NCBI GenBank assembly: GCA_003427395.1
Contig: BFEA01000106.1
Span: 752,657-816,656 of the forward strand
DNA length: 64,000 nt
Source of the DNA: Chara braunii
Taxonomy: Eukaryota > Streptophyta > Charophyceae > Charales > Characeae
Direction of reading: 5' to 3'
A program made the position numbers and the translations under genes. Positions 1 to 12,262 of the stretch are shown here, piece after piece (position 1 is the first letter of the stretch; every line of letters starts with the position of its first letter). The notes beneath the pieces were generated by a model, which saw only the letters and a list, made by a program, of their open reading frames with translations, was not told where the DNA came from and ran no database searches.

Positions 1-228
1 GTGGTTGGCGGGACGTGTTGCAAAGATGATAAAGACCTTACCTTGTGCGCACGCATGGAAGACGGTGTTTGGCGACACGAGGAAAGAGCGGCATTTTCAA
101 ACCTAGCATGGGGAAATATCGAGAGTTTCAACAAGCATGTAGTGCGCCCAACCACCAGAGTACCGGACTACTACAAACCTAGGCGCGAACAGCCTCATCT
201 GGCGGTCGGGAGACTGGCTAGTGGGTGA
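1..228 (+). CDS. Possible partial hypothetical coding segment at the left edge
   Basis: A 75-codon frame is open from the window edge and ends with TGA. The composition is mixed (charged, Cys and Trp residues) and not microsatellite-derived. That makes it more plausible than most open frames here, but I recognise no domain. It could be the tail of a longer gene or element that begins outside the window, or a chance frame. Nothing around it supports expression. Confidence 0.2.
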   Translation: MVGGTCCKDDKDLTLCARMEDGVWRHEERAAFSNLAWGNIESFNKHVVRPTTRVPDYYKPRREQPHLAVGRLASG

Positions 229-1120
229 AGGCGAAAACCTGGTTTGTACTAATGAGCCTAAACAAAGTCCCGAGATTGTTTATATGGAACTTCGTGCCGA
301 CTTAGTTCAACCTTGGACCTAGTTCTGTTGGTTACAGTACTGGACTTTCAAGCGACGGGTTTGGGGTTCGAGGTCAGCACGCGGCAATGGAGCAGAGAGC
401 GCGACCAGAGGAGACAAAGGGGTTGAGGGTCTTGTGGGACTATCCCCCTTGGTTTTTCTAGGCGGGCCCGGGCCTGAGTCCGACTAGCAAGACCAAGAGG
501 GTGTCGGTGAGTCCTCGCCTCCCTCAGCTCTCTATTTTTAGCTGATTTAATTTTAATTTTATTTCTTTTGTTTTTCTCGGTTTTCAAAAGTCTCGTCTTT
601 GACCAGGCCGGAAACTGGTTTTGGGATCGACGACGACGGAGAATTGTGAGGAAGGAGGAAAAGGACTTCAAAAAGAAAATTAAAGAGTGTTTGAAGAATT
701 TTCGAGCAAGAAGTGGATGGAGGAACGTCGTGCATCCCCGTCTAGGTAGGGTAAACGCAGATTGCGTTGCCGCTCTCCTTGCTTGAACGTGGGGTTGCAT
801 GTCAGTATTGGGCTGCAGTGACCAGCATTGCAGTGGGGAGCTATTAGAACCCCCACGGGTGGTCGTCACGGCAGTCGAGGACCTTGAGCACAAGCCTCTT
901 TGACGCGAGCCCGGTAGGGTTTCTGCGTGTTCGGGATGCTAATGACATTCCTATATCCTGCCCATCTTGAAGCACGGTCCGAGGATTCTGAATTTTCAAT
1001 GTGCATGCGAGCGGTGGGTGCTTAGCCCACGAGGTGGAAAAAGCCTGAGTGGCAGGACCAGCACCTGCGGGTGCACCATCCGCCAACCACGATTTGTTGT
1101 GAGAGGTTTGAGTGTGAACA

Positions 1121-1503
1121 GGCCTGTGGGATCAAAGCCATTGGGCCTAGCTCAGTTGATACACCTGCAGACTGTTGAAAACAGGCCTGTGGGACAGATG
1201 CCATTGAGCCTAGCGCAGGTGGTACACCCACAGACTGTTGAAAAAAAGGTATGTCGGACAGATGTCACTGGGCCTAGCTCAGTTGGTACACCCGCAGACT
1301 ATTGAAAAACAGGCCTATGGGACAGATGCCACTGGGCCTAGCTCGGACTGGTACACCCACAAACTGTTGAAAAACAGGCGTGTGGGACAAATGTCATTGG
1401 GCCTAGCTCAGTTGGTACACCCACGAACCGTTGAAAATCATGCTTGTGGAACCAACACTCGTGGGTCTGGCTCAGACTGGTACACCCGCTTACTGTGAAA
1501 AAA
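1121..1503 (+). repeat. Six tandem tRNA-like SINE head units (63-65 bp each)
   Basis: Six head-to-tail units start near 1121, 1184, 1247, 1312, 1377 and 1441. Each carries a GGCCTAGCTCAGTTGGTACA-like segment that matches the RNA polymerase III A box (TRGCNNAGYNGG) and ends in GACTGTTGAAAA. A B-box-like GTTCGAACTCGG follows only after the last unit (about 1512). Units differ by several substitutions, so the array is not recent. The same head is present once in the copy near 59.95 kb, so this looks like a tRNA-derived SINE whose head has multiplied. The promoter assignment is by motif only. Confidence 0.65.
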
Positions 1504-1803
1504 CGAAAATGTGTTCGAACTCGGATGTGTACAGACGAGTGAAATACAACAACTTGAGGTCCCTGGGACTAGTCGGTCCCATAAAGTTACCTCGAGGGTT
1601 GTCCCCCTGCCCTTTGAGACAGCTGTGAGGAATGGAAGCTCAACTGGTACACGCCTGAACAATTGAAATACAGGCCAGAGTTGGAACTTGATACCAGTGG
1701 ACGACCAGAATAACATCATTCAGAATTACTTGGGACCGGCCGGTCCCATGACGGTATCTCAGGGCCGTTCACTGACCACTGTCCTTCAGGACATCTGTTA
1801 AAA
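1504..1803 (+). mobile_element. Body of tRNA-derived SINE
   Basis: This segment follows the head array. It contains a B-box-like motif at about 1512 and two variants of a body module: a GGGACTAGTCGGTCCCAT-like motif near 1565 and GGGACCGGCCGGTCCCAT followed by GACGGTATCTCAGGGCCG near 1731. The second module matches the tail of the element near 60,050-60,100 (GGGGGCCGGTCAGTTCCA, then GAAGGTATCTCAAGGCC). A degenerate extra head with CAACTGGTACACGCCTGA lies near 1640. The family is recognised only by comparing copies inside the window. Confidence 0.5.
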
Positions 1804-1837
1804 GTTGGAAGATACAGGGAAGATTAGCATGGCCCAT
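1804..1837 (+). ncRNA. U6 snRNA-like fragment (pseudogene)
   Basis: The stretch reads GTTGGAAGATACAGGGAAGA followed by TTAGCATGGCCC. This corresponds to the highly conserved U6 block GGAACGATACAGAGAAGATTAGCATGGCCC, with one deleted base and one A-to-G change inside the ACAGAGA box. The following U6 sequence is absent (CATGTTCTAAAAC here instead). It is therefore a truncated, mutated copy, not a working snRNA gene. It abuts the SINE body, which suggests a chimera made during retrotransposition by template switching. Confidence 0.6.
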
Positions 1838-3954
1838 GTTCTAAAACAACACATAGAGATCAAAGGATTTTATTCCCTTAGTCTTTTTATTTCTTTATTT
1901 ATTTATTTTATTTCTTCTTCCTTCTTTTAAATGAATTTGAATTCAATTAAGGGAAGATACGGCTTACTTTGGAGGAGCGACCGGGCTAAGAGGGCACTGT
2001 GTGGAGATAGTGGTCACAACCGCTATGTGGAGGTAGTGGTCGACAGGGGCAGGAAGTTTTCCTGCTCGTTTTCTTTTCGTTTGTGTTCCATCACACAACT
2101 ACTTGAAGTAGTGAGAGGCCAGGCTACACGGGTTGTCAGAGGGAGAATAGAGGAAGAAAAAAGGTGATGCCAACAAGAAAGGGAGATGAAGAAGAGGGGA
2201 TGACGAGGAAGAAGACGATGAGAGAGGAGAAAAGAGGAATGAAAGCCAAATTGCCCCTTCCTTGGCAGAATCGGGCGGGAAAAAAGGCAAAGTGGGGGTT
2301 TTAAGGTTGGGCGAGTTCGATAGCGGGGTCAGAATGACGAGTGAAGGAGAGTAATGAGAGCTAGAAGAGAAAGTGAGTGCGGGGGAATGGCGCGAGGAAA
2401 GTGGCAAGAAGAAAGAAGGTAGTGAAAGTTTGCGTATCTCAGTCATTTCTTTACTAATTTTGTCGAACTAAAATGCTAAGCTGGTGTTTTGAGGCATTGC
2501 GGATTGATTAGCCGCACTAGGGTTTTGGTTTGAGCGGCAATTTGGCAAGTGTGGGCTGTTGGGGCTGCGCCTAGGAGGAGGAATCTCCAGATGGTAATGT
2601 ATCTTCCCATGATCTAGAGGAAGATTCATTCTGATTTTTGTATAGGCGGTGACCAGAGGGGTGGGACCAAGGTGCGTATCGATCCTCGCTGCCTATATGG
2701 TCATCGGCGCAGGTGATTGTGGTCTTCCCCATTGTCTCCGCAATATGATTGTTGTCGCTCGCGGTGGTGCTCGTAGTGATTAAGGCAACGGTGCAGCGCC
2801 ATGCTATTGTTATCTTCCTCGCCATGGTCATCCGAGGCTGAATTTCGCTATTCCTTCGATTTATGTTGCTGCCCACCTCGAGGTTGCGCCCGGTTGTGTT
2901 GGTTGGGAAGTTAGACGACCCCAACTGAAATAGCGTCCGGGTACGCAGAATGCAAAGTTACGCTGACGTGAAGAGGAAGAGGGAGGAGTGAAATAGTAAA
3001 AGAGTGGGGTGGCAAATAAGATGGCAACGAGCTAACAGAAATGAGTAGGGGGTGAGAGAGAGAAGGTAAATAAGAAAGGAGGTCGGTGTGATAAGAGAGG
3101 GAGAGAGAGACTCACCTAACATTGTTAGTTGTTGTTGGGACTAGGATGTACCTTTCCATATTATAGCAGAAGATTCATTCTCCTTTGTTTTTGTACATTT
3201 TTCGTGAGTGTTGCAACGAGAATATGGTTGTTGGTGCCCCTCATGAGTACGTCCCTCCCCTGCCTTGTGAACACATGTTGGTACTCACTAGCATCACCAA
3301 GCTCGGGGGTAGTCGCTATTCGTGGTGGTAGGCGCTGACATCGCCCTGACTTACTCATCGAAGGCACATACTTAGACAGTGGGCACAGTGGTAGAGTAAT
3401 TGGCGTCCGTATCTATCCAGGTTCTGACACAATATTCATTCTTAGTTTACGCATTTTGTGAGTGTTGGGTTGGGATCTCAACGTTCCTGTTCGTATCATC
3501 GGACTGCTCTTTGCTCTTGTCATCATTCCGATCCCGATCGTATCACTGCAGTCGTCCATTGGATTCTGGTGGTTGTGTTATCCGTCGTTTTGGCACTTTC
3601 TTGTCTCAGGTGGTGGTGACCGACTTCTTCATTAACAATGTATTTTTCCATGTTCTAGCGAGATTCATGACGACTTAGCTACAGTCTTATTGTAACGGTC
3701 ATTTTTCAAGTTTGTGTGATCCTGGTGATCGTCGTCAATTGTTCGCATCCCGTTCGAGGTCGAAGCGCTCGCCTTCTTCTTCATCCAGGTGATCATCGTA
3801 ATCATCATCGAGAAGTTCAACGTGTTGCTCACTTCGGAGTCACACGTTCGTACCATTCGCCACCGTCGCCAGCATGCTCGTTGTGCTCGTCTTACAGCGG
3901 CGTTGCTTGCACTAGTCCTTTTTTGCATCACCACAATCGCCTTCTTGGGGTTGC

Positions 3955-3958
<4 letters not shown>
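1838..3958. other. Intergenic stretch without recognisable genes
   Basis: AT-rich and then purine-rich low-complexity DNA (GAAGAAGAGG-type runs around 2100-2450 and 2960-3110). Open frames on both strands are short and overlapping with biased composition. I see no domain, RNA gene or bounded element. Confidence 0.5.

Positions 3959-4033
<75 letters not shown>
3959..4033. repeat. (GA)n microsatellite
   Basis: About 75 bp of nearly perfect GA dinucleotides, interrupted once by AAAG near the end. It generates spurious ERERER and LSLSLS open frames on both strands. Confidence 0.95.
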
Positions 4034-4034
<1 letters not shown>

Positions 4035-6552
4035 TGGGCTCGTCTGGTGAAGGCGAAGCAAGAACTGGAAGATTTAGAGCTCTTTTTGTAGATTTTATGG
4101 GTGCAGAGGAGTGTGAGTACATGTTCAGGCTGCAGTGGTGATGAGTTGTTGCCTACTCGACAAGCTACGTTGCTACAAAGGTTGTTTACTTAAGACTTTG
4201 TGTTGATGTCGTTGAAAACCAAGCCGTTGTCGTGGAGACTGTTGCTACTGCAGCTGGTACGAGTGATGTTGTCGTTGAGCGGCGGAGTTGCTGTCAGGAC
4301 ACAGTGTTGAAACCCAGATTGTCATTTCGGTCATTCTTCAGGCTACTATACTTGACTTTAAGTAGGCTGTAGTGGGGCTGCTCCGCAGCTATCGAATTAA
4401 GAAGTCGACACCTTTGATCGCTGCTGCGTGTCCCAGGGCTAGTTCTGCTATGAGTCGTTGTAGAGGTCATTCTAAACTTGCAGGGTCCAGACATAGCAAG
4501 GTTTGATAGATTGAGGGTTTTCTCTTGATGCTACAGACGGTAGTGGCAGGAGTATGCACTCATTTGCAATTGATTATTCGCGGTTTGGTCCGCCATAGGA
4601 AGTAAGATTGTGCATTCTCGCTGTTGCACAAAGTACGTTTGTGTACTTCTGCCTTTTGGGCGCTTTCGATGGTAGACAACGTTGGTTGTTTTGCACAATG
4701 CTTTGCAGTGTCTTCACCGCTAACCGGTACAACGCTGAGCACGGAAGTAGTGCTTTGTTGTGCACAACCACCCTATGTGTTACTATATAGGCCGAGTTTG
4801 AGTGATCGATTGCCGTGATTTTGCTGAGCACGTTGAGTTACATTTTAGCATGCGTCGTGGAGTCATTGTGCATTGTTGTGCACGACGTTGTGTATTCGAG
4901 GATTTTATCGTGCATCACTGTTGAGGCTTGTTATTGTGCACTATCACTGTGTATTGTTCCGTTTACATCCACATTCGAATATAACACAAGGGGGTATGCT
5001 CTATTCGAACACAGTCTTTCTAGGCTGCGCAACTAGAGGTTGGTTAGAGGCGAGGCACTGCGACTTCGAGAGGGTGGTCAGACTTTGCAACGGGTGTACT
5101 GTTGCAACTTGGAGGCTTGTCAAAGAACTGTTCCACTGCATTTTGTCGTCGCTACGCTTTTGGCTGCCATTTCGGGGCCCACAGGATCTGAAGGCACCAA
5201 GGCCCTCTCATGTGAGTTGAGTTGGCCCCTTCTTGTATCTCGGGCGTCTGACTTTCTTCCTCTATCCTTCTTAATCTCAGTCTAGTCTATGTTTGGAGAG
5301 GAAGGCGGCATCTTGAAGCGGGATTGCAACCCATAGGACCGCATCAAGGCTTTTGTGGGGGTTGACCCACCGATTGCGGGAGCTCTACCGGGGCCCAAGT
5401 GGGACTCTTGAGGCAAGAAACTCGGAGCTAGGCCGACACGATACCACTAGAATCCCAATAAACCCCTATTTATACGAACCGGCGTTCGGCCCAAGGGATG
5501 GTGACAACTCTCGCGGGTGGAGGTAAGTTATACCTTGCGAGACCCTATCCTGTCGTAGAGACTTGATGGAGGTATAGCTGACGCACTCAGGCAGAGCGTC
5601 TCTGCCACTTCCCCTTTCGTGAAGCGACTCCCGAATCTACTAATCCTGTATAACGCGGTCAGGAAGGTCCCCCTCTTCGGGGGCCGTGCACTCGACAATG
5701 AAGTACAAGAGTAGTAACAGAAGAGGTACTAACGTCTTCACCCGAATAGAACGCCACATCATAGTCAGTTTCCCACAAATACAAAAGGGGATGGGAAAGG
5801 GAATTGCAGATTATGTTGTAGCCAATAGATTTGACTTGTTTCCTTGTTTCTAGTTGGATTTTGCAAAGGATGTGGGGACCAGAACAGTGGTACTTACGGA
5901 AGATAGGAAGTATTATACAACTGCAATGTAGGTAGGGAAGGGAGGAAGGACTATTCAATGTATGTGTGTGTTTAGTGAAACTTTTTTTTTTTTTTTTTTT
6001 TTTTTGTCTTCATTGTATGAAGCTTGAGCTTCCTTTGCAATAGCAAGCTCCAAGTTATAGACAAACCTACCTACCGTTGGTCAGTGCCTGACATGTTATC
6101 ACCATCCACTTTCTATGTCCGTCTCCCTCTCTCGCTATTGACGAATCCCCTTCGTATGATGCATTGTCCAGCCCACGCGTCCGACCGTCGTGTTAATGTA
6201 CAAGCAACAACCTTAAGAAGGTCCAAGGCGTCCATAGTGACACGGAATGCATAACGCGCGCTTGAAGACCTCCTCAAACATAAAAGTTGCTCAACCCACT
6301 TCCACCTTCTCCCCCCTAGCCCCCTCCCCCCCCACCCCTTAACAAAACTAGCGAGTACCCAACCAACCCCCCCGTTCCCCCACACCACCCCTCACCATGC
6401 CTTGTTCTCACCACCGCCCTTCATGCAACGAACACCATCAGCGAGAAAGCAACAAGGAGACGAAGCCTCTCCAATCATAATGAAGGATTCCCCCTTGTGT
6501 ACACGAACGTGCTTCCACGACCACCCACCTTCACATGACCGATCATGTACGG
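4034..6552. other. Intergenic stretch with a poly(T) tract, no recognisable gene
   Basis: I found no supported gene. A 23-bp T tract lies at 5983-6005 and may be the poly(A) tail of a minus-strand retroelement, but no body is recognisable beside it. Frames at 4.6-5.3 kb overlap in several phases and show no conserved motif. Confidence 0.4.
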
Positions 6553-6768
6553 TCAATCATGTAATAGCGGCATGACGATCATCCTGTAGCACACATATCT
6601 GTGGACCAATCCCTCGCACTCGAACTTTAATGCCACACAAAGGTCGATCAAATCCCACCGAGGGTCGACCTCCAACGACCCCTCGTTGGGGAGAGTACTC
6701 ATAGTCTTCTCCATAACAATTACGACGTCACGCATGGAGTCACCTGCCATCCCGATGAACACCGTCAA
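6553..6768 (-). CDS. Hypothetical open frame, possibly an element relic
   Basis: A 71-codon frame of mixed composition includes LIDLCVALKFECEGLVHRYV. It is not repeat-derived, but no family is recognised. After its stop (at 6553-6555) protein-like sequence can be read further in other phases, as expected of a decayed gene. Function unknown. Confidence 0.2.
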   Translation of the reverse strand: MTVFIGMAGDSMRDVVIVMEKTMSTLPNEGSLEVDPRWDLIDLCVALKFECEGLVHRYVCYRMIVMPLLHD

Positions 6769-7379
6769 ATGGGGCCTCTTTCACACCATCACGTGCAACA
6801 TCAGTATGTCTGATCTCACTTTACGTTACTTCGTTGGCCATAATAGCTTCTGGGAGATTGAGTGGATGAATATCCACCTTGTGAAAATGCTCCCACCCTG
6901 GGAAGTGAGCCATTGTCTTCCTCTTAAAGATATGCAAGTACAACGTTGTCGTCCTATTAGTAACTACTGGATAAATGACATGTGGAATGACCATCGATAA
7001 CGAAAGTTAGAAACGGATGCAGGTGTGTGTGTAATCATGTCTTTGCAGATGGGTGTATGTGGGTATGTTTGCGTCTGTGTGTACGTGCATTTATATGTTT
7101 CACGAGACGAGCAACACTCGGTGTATCTTTTTTTCCCTGTTTTCAATTTTTATCCTCCAGCGATTGTCCGACAGTTCAAAAATGGAAAGTCATTACGAGT
7201 GTGCACCGCCACACAAACCAAACATCGAAATCCACATTGAAACTGGGTGACATGCACTCCTTTTTCCAAATAAGCACTCTTACTGTAAATGACATTGCGA
7301 TTGCATGAAGCACTCTTACCGCAAATTTTTTCTCCCGCCATTTATTTTTTTGTTTGTTATCTGTAATTGTTGGGAATTC

Positions 7380-7690
7380 CTGCACTCCTTGTCTTCCCTT
7401 CACGATTGCTAAGACTCTCCTCTTCACATTGTCCTCCTTCATCGCATATCTTCCCCCTTCCCTCGTCCATGGCCTTTTTTTCCCTTCCCCATGCTCCATC
7501 CTCCATCCCTCCTTGTCTATCACCTCTCATCCTTCCCCGCTCCTCCCTCGACCTTTGCCCCTCCACCCTCCACATCACAAATTTTCCCGCATATTTCATT
7601 CATTGCTCCCCCTCCCTTTTCCAGCGTCCATCCTCCCTCCTCCCTCCTCCCCCCTTCCTCCTCCCTCCTTCCTTCTCCATCATCCATCGA
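7380..7690. repeat. Polypyrimidine (C/T-rich) tract
   Basis: About 300 bp dominated by CTCC, CCTT and TCCC runs on the plus strand. All open frames across it (Pro/Ser-rich on plus, Gly/Glu/Arg-rich on minus) follow from this composition, so none is called as a gene. Confidence 0.7.
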
Positions 7691-8019
7691 TTTGGTGTTT
7701 CTCACTACATCCAATATGCTTGTTCGTGTAACTTCGAATGTATGCTTGGCGGTGCAACTCTATGTCAAGCAAAACATAAGAGATTCTGAATTTTAATATG
7801 GGCATTATGTAGGGTAAATAATTTTGAATTAACCTTGCTCTCATATTTAAAATAATGAAATTTTCATATTGAGAGATATCAAAGCACGTAAGTTCTATTT
7901 TCTGGGTGGAATGGTCCAAATTCACATGATGGCTTTGTGATTTACTTAGATGGAATTGTGCGATGCAGTTTTAAAACGTGTGTGGCTCTCGTAAAATTTG
8001 TATACCTCTACAACAAAAC

Positions 8020-8335
8020 GGCCACATATGATCTCTCTCTCTCTTTCTCTCTCTCTCTCTCACCGACGATCTTTTATTATGTTTATTTTTTGCTCTCTCA
8101 GAAACTTTCTCTCTCTTCGCTCTCTCTTTTTTTTTTTTTTTTTTTTTTTTTCTCTCTCTCTACCCCACATTGCTCCTATATGTCTCCATAAGTCAAAAAG
8201 TGAAAACAACATTCTCTGAAATTCACCAACTGCTAAATTATTCAGAAAACAATTAATTATTTTGAGTATGCATAAGGTACATAGTATTTTGATCCACAAG
8301 TGATGCAATAAGGGTTGAAATACTACGTACCTATG

Positions 8336-8388
<53 letters not shown>

Positions 8389-8619
8389 CCCCCTCTCTCT
8401 CTCTCTCTCCTATCATTCCCTAAATGATCAAAAGTGACAACTACTTCCACTGCAATCCAACAACCATAACATCTTTAAAAAAAAACAGAAAAATTATTAT
8501 GTAGAAAGACAAGGTGCATACTACTTTGAGTCGAAATTAATGTATTATGTAAAAAAACAAGGTATGTAGTACTTTGAGTCATGATTGGTGTACAATACGC
8601 AAAAACACTACGTACCTTT

Positions 8620-8708
<89 letters not shown>

Positions 8709-9185
8709 CTAACGGTTTTTTACTTATTTATTTATTTTTTCTCTTTCAGAGACTCTCTCTCTTCGCTCTTTTTTTTTCCTCCCTCTCCCTCTCTCTCTCT
8801 CTCTACCCCACATTACTCCTATGTGCCTCCATAACTAAAAAAATAAAAACAACATTCTTTAAAATTCACAAACAACAAAATGTTCAGAAAACAATTAATT
8901 ATTTTGAGGATGTATAAAATAAGTACTATTTTGACCCACAAGTGATGCAAAAAGGGCTGAAATACGTTTTTTCTCTCTCTCTCTTTATGTTCCTATTATT
9001 CCATAAATTATCGAAAGTGACAACTACATCTGCTAAAATCAGACAATCATAAAATCTTGAAAAAAAAGAAAAAGACAAGGTGCGTTATACTTTGAGTTGT
9101 AATTTATGTATTATGTAAAAAAAGAAGGTATGTAGTATTTTGGGTCATAATTGGTGTATTATAGGCAAAAACACTGCGTACCTTT
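8020..9185. repeat. Tandemly duplicated block containing several (CT)n tracts
   Basis: Two modules each occur twice. The first, beginning CCACATTGCTCCTATATGTC, is at about 8167-8345 and again at 8811-8985 and contains AGAAAACAATTAATTATTTT. The second, with TACTTTGAGTC and AAAAACACTACGTACCTTTG, is at about 8508-8625 and 9075-9185. CT runs of different length (about 8340-8408, 8622-8684) sit at equivalent places between modules, so the duplicated unit is about 570-645 bp and carries its own microsatellite. Confidence 0.7.
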
Positions 9186-9568
9186 TTTTTTTTTTTTTCT
9201 CTCTCTTTTTGGGTGTTCATATTTATGTTAATAAATCAAAAGGGTAAACAACATATGCTGAAATCAAGAACCTAAAGACAAAATTAAAAATTTTGGTAAA
9301 TGTTTAAATTGAAGGATCTACAAGGAATATAAAACTTCTAGATCTATCTGATGCATTTCGTTCTAAAACACGTTTTTTTTCTATGTGTGTGTGTGTGTGT
9401 TTGTGTATTTGTCTCCATAAATCAAAAGGGTAAACCACATGCTATAAAATCGAGAATCTCAAGGCAAAATTGATTTTTTTGGTAAATGTTTAGATGTTCC
9501 GACCTACAAGGAACGTAACACTATGAATCATAACTGATGCATTACAGGCAAAAACACAACGTAGCTTT

Positions 9569-9569
<1 letters not shown>

Positions 9570-9664
<95 letters not shown>
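9570..9664. repeat. Compound (CT)n-(CA)n microsatellite at an assembly gap
   Basis: About 57 bp of CT followed by about 38 bp of CA, then unknown bases. CA-rich sequence resumes after the gap, so the missing part is probably also simple repeat. Confidence 0.9.
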
Positions 9665-9665
<1 letters not shown>

Positions 9666-10060
9666 NNNNNNNNNNNNNNNNNNNNNNNNNNNNNNNNNNN
9701 NNNNNNNNNNNNNNNNNNNNNNNNNNNNNNNNNNNNNNNNNNNNNNNNNNNNNNNNNNNNNNNNNNNNNNNNNNNNNNNNNNNNNNNNNNNNNNNNNNNN
9801 NNNNNNNNNNNNNNNNNNNNNNNNNNNNNNNNNNNNNNNNNNNNNNNNNNNNNNNNNNNNNNNNNNNNNNNNNNNNNNNNNNNNNNNNNNNNNNNNNNNN
9901 NNNNNNNNNNNNNNNNNNNNNNNNNNNNNNNNNNNNNNNNNNNNNNNNNNNNNNNNNNNNNNNNNNNNNNNNNNNNNNNNNNNNNNNNNNNNNNNNNNNN
10001 NNNNNNNNNNNNNNNNNNNNNNNNNNNNNNNNNNNNNNNNNNNNNNNNNNNNNNNNNNNN
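9666..10060. other. Assembly gap (N)
   Basis: A run of 395 unknown bases. The true length may differ, because scaffold gaps are often estimates. Confidence 0.99.
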
Positions 10061-11389
10061 ACACACGCATACATACACATACACACACGCACACGGACAT
10101 AACCATACTAGCCTATAAGATACAATATTGTAAAATAACGAATATGCAATATTTTGAAAAATAAAAATGACAACAACCAGTGTTATGTACCTAGGGGGAG
10201 GGTGAGAAGGGTGAGGAGGGAAGAGGTGGGTTTTAGTGAAGGGAGTTGGGAATGGAGTACGAAATACAACGAGTAGTATGTGACGAATAAAAATATATAT
10301 ATTTTTGTGGTTCTTCTATTTTTTTTTACAAACATAAAATATGCAGATGGTTAGCACCAAATATTCAATTCCCAACAGATCATCAACACATTACCAACAC
10401 ATTCTCAACATATAACCAACATAAGGCTCTCATATCTATATCTGTCAATGTTGAGTTCCATCGGATGTTCTACGATCACATAAGAATTCCTATAAAAACA
10501 CCTTATATACACACACCCCTATGATAAATTTAATAATTTTCAGGCTGCATTTTTTCTGTTGACATCGCGATCGCATGAAGACAGACGAAAATGACAAACA
10601 AAAAGTAAAACAGTAAAAATAAAAATATAAAAATTAAACAAAAGTAAAAATTATTTTTTCGACCTTTGTGACACATTGACACATCTCAGTGTGGAAAAGG
10701 CGGATGGATAACAGACAAGGGAGAGGGAAAGCGGGAGGAGAACAAAACATTCCTCATGAAAAGAGCAACTCATGGATGTGAAATTTGTAAATGGCAATAG
10801 AAAAATACAAATGACATTCATTGTTATAAGCGACGGATAACGACACTGCATTGCAAATCGTTATGCGGCGAAAACGGATCTTTTACACGGATTACAAACT
10901 CTTAAAACCGTAAACGAAACGTGAGTGCACGACTCGCACGGTGGACGAAGGCGACCCCATCCAATGTGGGGTTGCCATGGTCGTCATTCCACTTCTATAG
11001 AGACGCGCTGCTTAAATGAAAGGATTACAAAAAATAGCGAACACACTTCGATTGTCTTCACCTTCGTCTCCACACACATCACAGAGCGATAAATTTTTTT
11101 ACAAGGTCATAGAAGGGCATCAAGATCTTTCATGGATGACTGTTGCAATTTTCAAAAGGGCGTTGCGCATTATAATGTTAGCTTGATCGACTTTCACATA
11201 ATGTTATCTTTTCCCCTCTCTAGAATGTCACACTGCCCCGTTTAGACGTAGCACTGCCTTTTGCACGCATTGTCGATTGTGGATGCCATGGGATGCCCAT
11301 TTTATTTCATTACATCAATGTTGTCTTTGAATATCTGTTGTCTCAGTTTCTTTCGCTTTCTGACCCCGTCACCGCTCCCGACGTTGAAG
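10061..11389. other. AT-rich intergenic stretch
   Basis: A-rich sequence with short CA-type repeats at its start and several A/T runs. No supported gene, RNA or mobile element was recognised. The right end grades into the decayed minus-strand gene that follows. Confidence 0.4.
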
Positions 11390-12262
11390 GTGGAATCCCT
11401 CGTAGAGCCCTTTTAGTCGTTCGGCCTTTGGCCACCCACCCTCATTGTTGATGGAATCGGCCTCATGACCACCTGACCCTGGCATCTAAACACCTTTCCG
11501 CTCGCCCGTGTGTGCAACATTGGTGGGGTGGATGATGTGATCTTCCCTCGTCATGACCTTGATCTCCTACTACACCTGCCAGTTTATTTCGAACTTGAAG
11601 CTTTTATTTTTTCTCTCTTGTGGTGTGCGCTTGAAAAAACCATCCTTCCTTGATTCTCCCATGAACTTAAAGACAACCTTGAATTGTTGATAAAGGTTGT
11701 CTCATTTCTTCCTGCAGTCCACTCCCTTCATGTTCGACATGCCCATTTGTACAAGTCTTTTTTCTACATCATCCCACCTCCACGTCTTTGTCCTCATTTG
11801 TCCATAGTTGTGGCCTATCCCCGTGAAATGCACATCGTGGTCTTTTTTCTCGCAAACGAGAGCAACCATGTGCTCCACGGTCAAGAAATTCCTGCTTTTC
11901 GCTGTCTCGGTTATGCCCGTCTCCTTTGCAACCTTTTTGCCTCGTCATGTCGTGCGTAGTTTCCCCTTCTTATTTTTGTCGCTGGTGTCAACTGTCATCT
12001 TTCCCATATGACGACGAATCTCCATTTCCTCCTCCTTGTCTTCACCATTGCCATTGTCCTGGAGTTGAACGTCTTAGTCCCCCGCCGACTCGCGGTCTAT
12101 GTACGTATCGTCTCTTCCCACGTATACATTTGCAACCCCCTTGGTTATGATGGAAGCGTTGGCTTGCCGCGTTTGTTGTCGATGGTCATCCACCTCTATG
12201 GTGGTGTAGTCTTCGTCCTCTTGTTGTCCGACGATTGTATCGTCGACATCGTCAAACAACAA
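11390..12262 (-). pseudogene. Decayed Myb/SANT-like DNA-binding protein gene (C-terminal part)
   Basis: Read on the minus strand, one phase continues without indels from 12262 to about 11580 but is cut by TAA at 12074-12076 and TGA at 11945-11947 and 11702-11704, then by a tandem TAG pair near 11567-11572. Visible order: an acidic segment (VGQQEDEDYTTIEVDD), a basic linker, then a SANT/trihelix-like block with TWRWDDVEKRLVQMG, DCRKK-stop-DNLYQQFK and KFMGESRKDGFFK. The W-rich helix spacing is typical of Myb/SANT-like domains, which bind DNA and often accompany plant transposons. The TGA at 11702 falls where the third-helix tryptophan (KKWDNL) is expected. Multiple stops make a working product unlikely. 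Confidence 0.6.

Noticed and set aside
1121-1503. Regular ~63-bp repeat array resembling a CRISPR
   Set aside because: Units are contiguous without distinct spacers, carry Pol III A-box motifs, and occur in a eukaryotic context with a SINE relative at 59.95 kb.
9528-10118. Long frames with CVCV/THTH and unknown residues
   Set aside because: Microsatellite and gap translation; no coding content.
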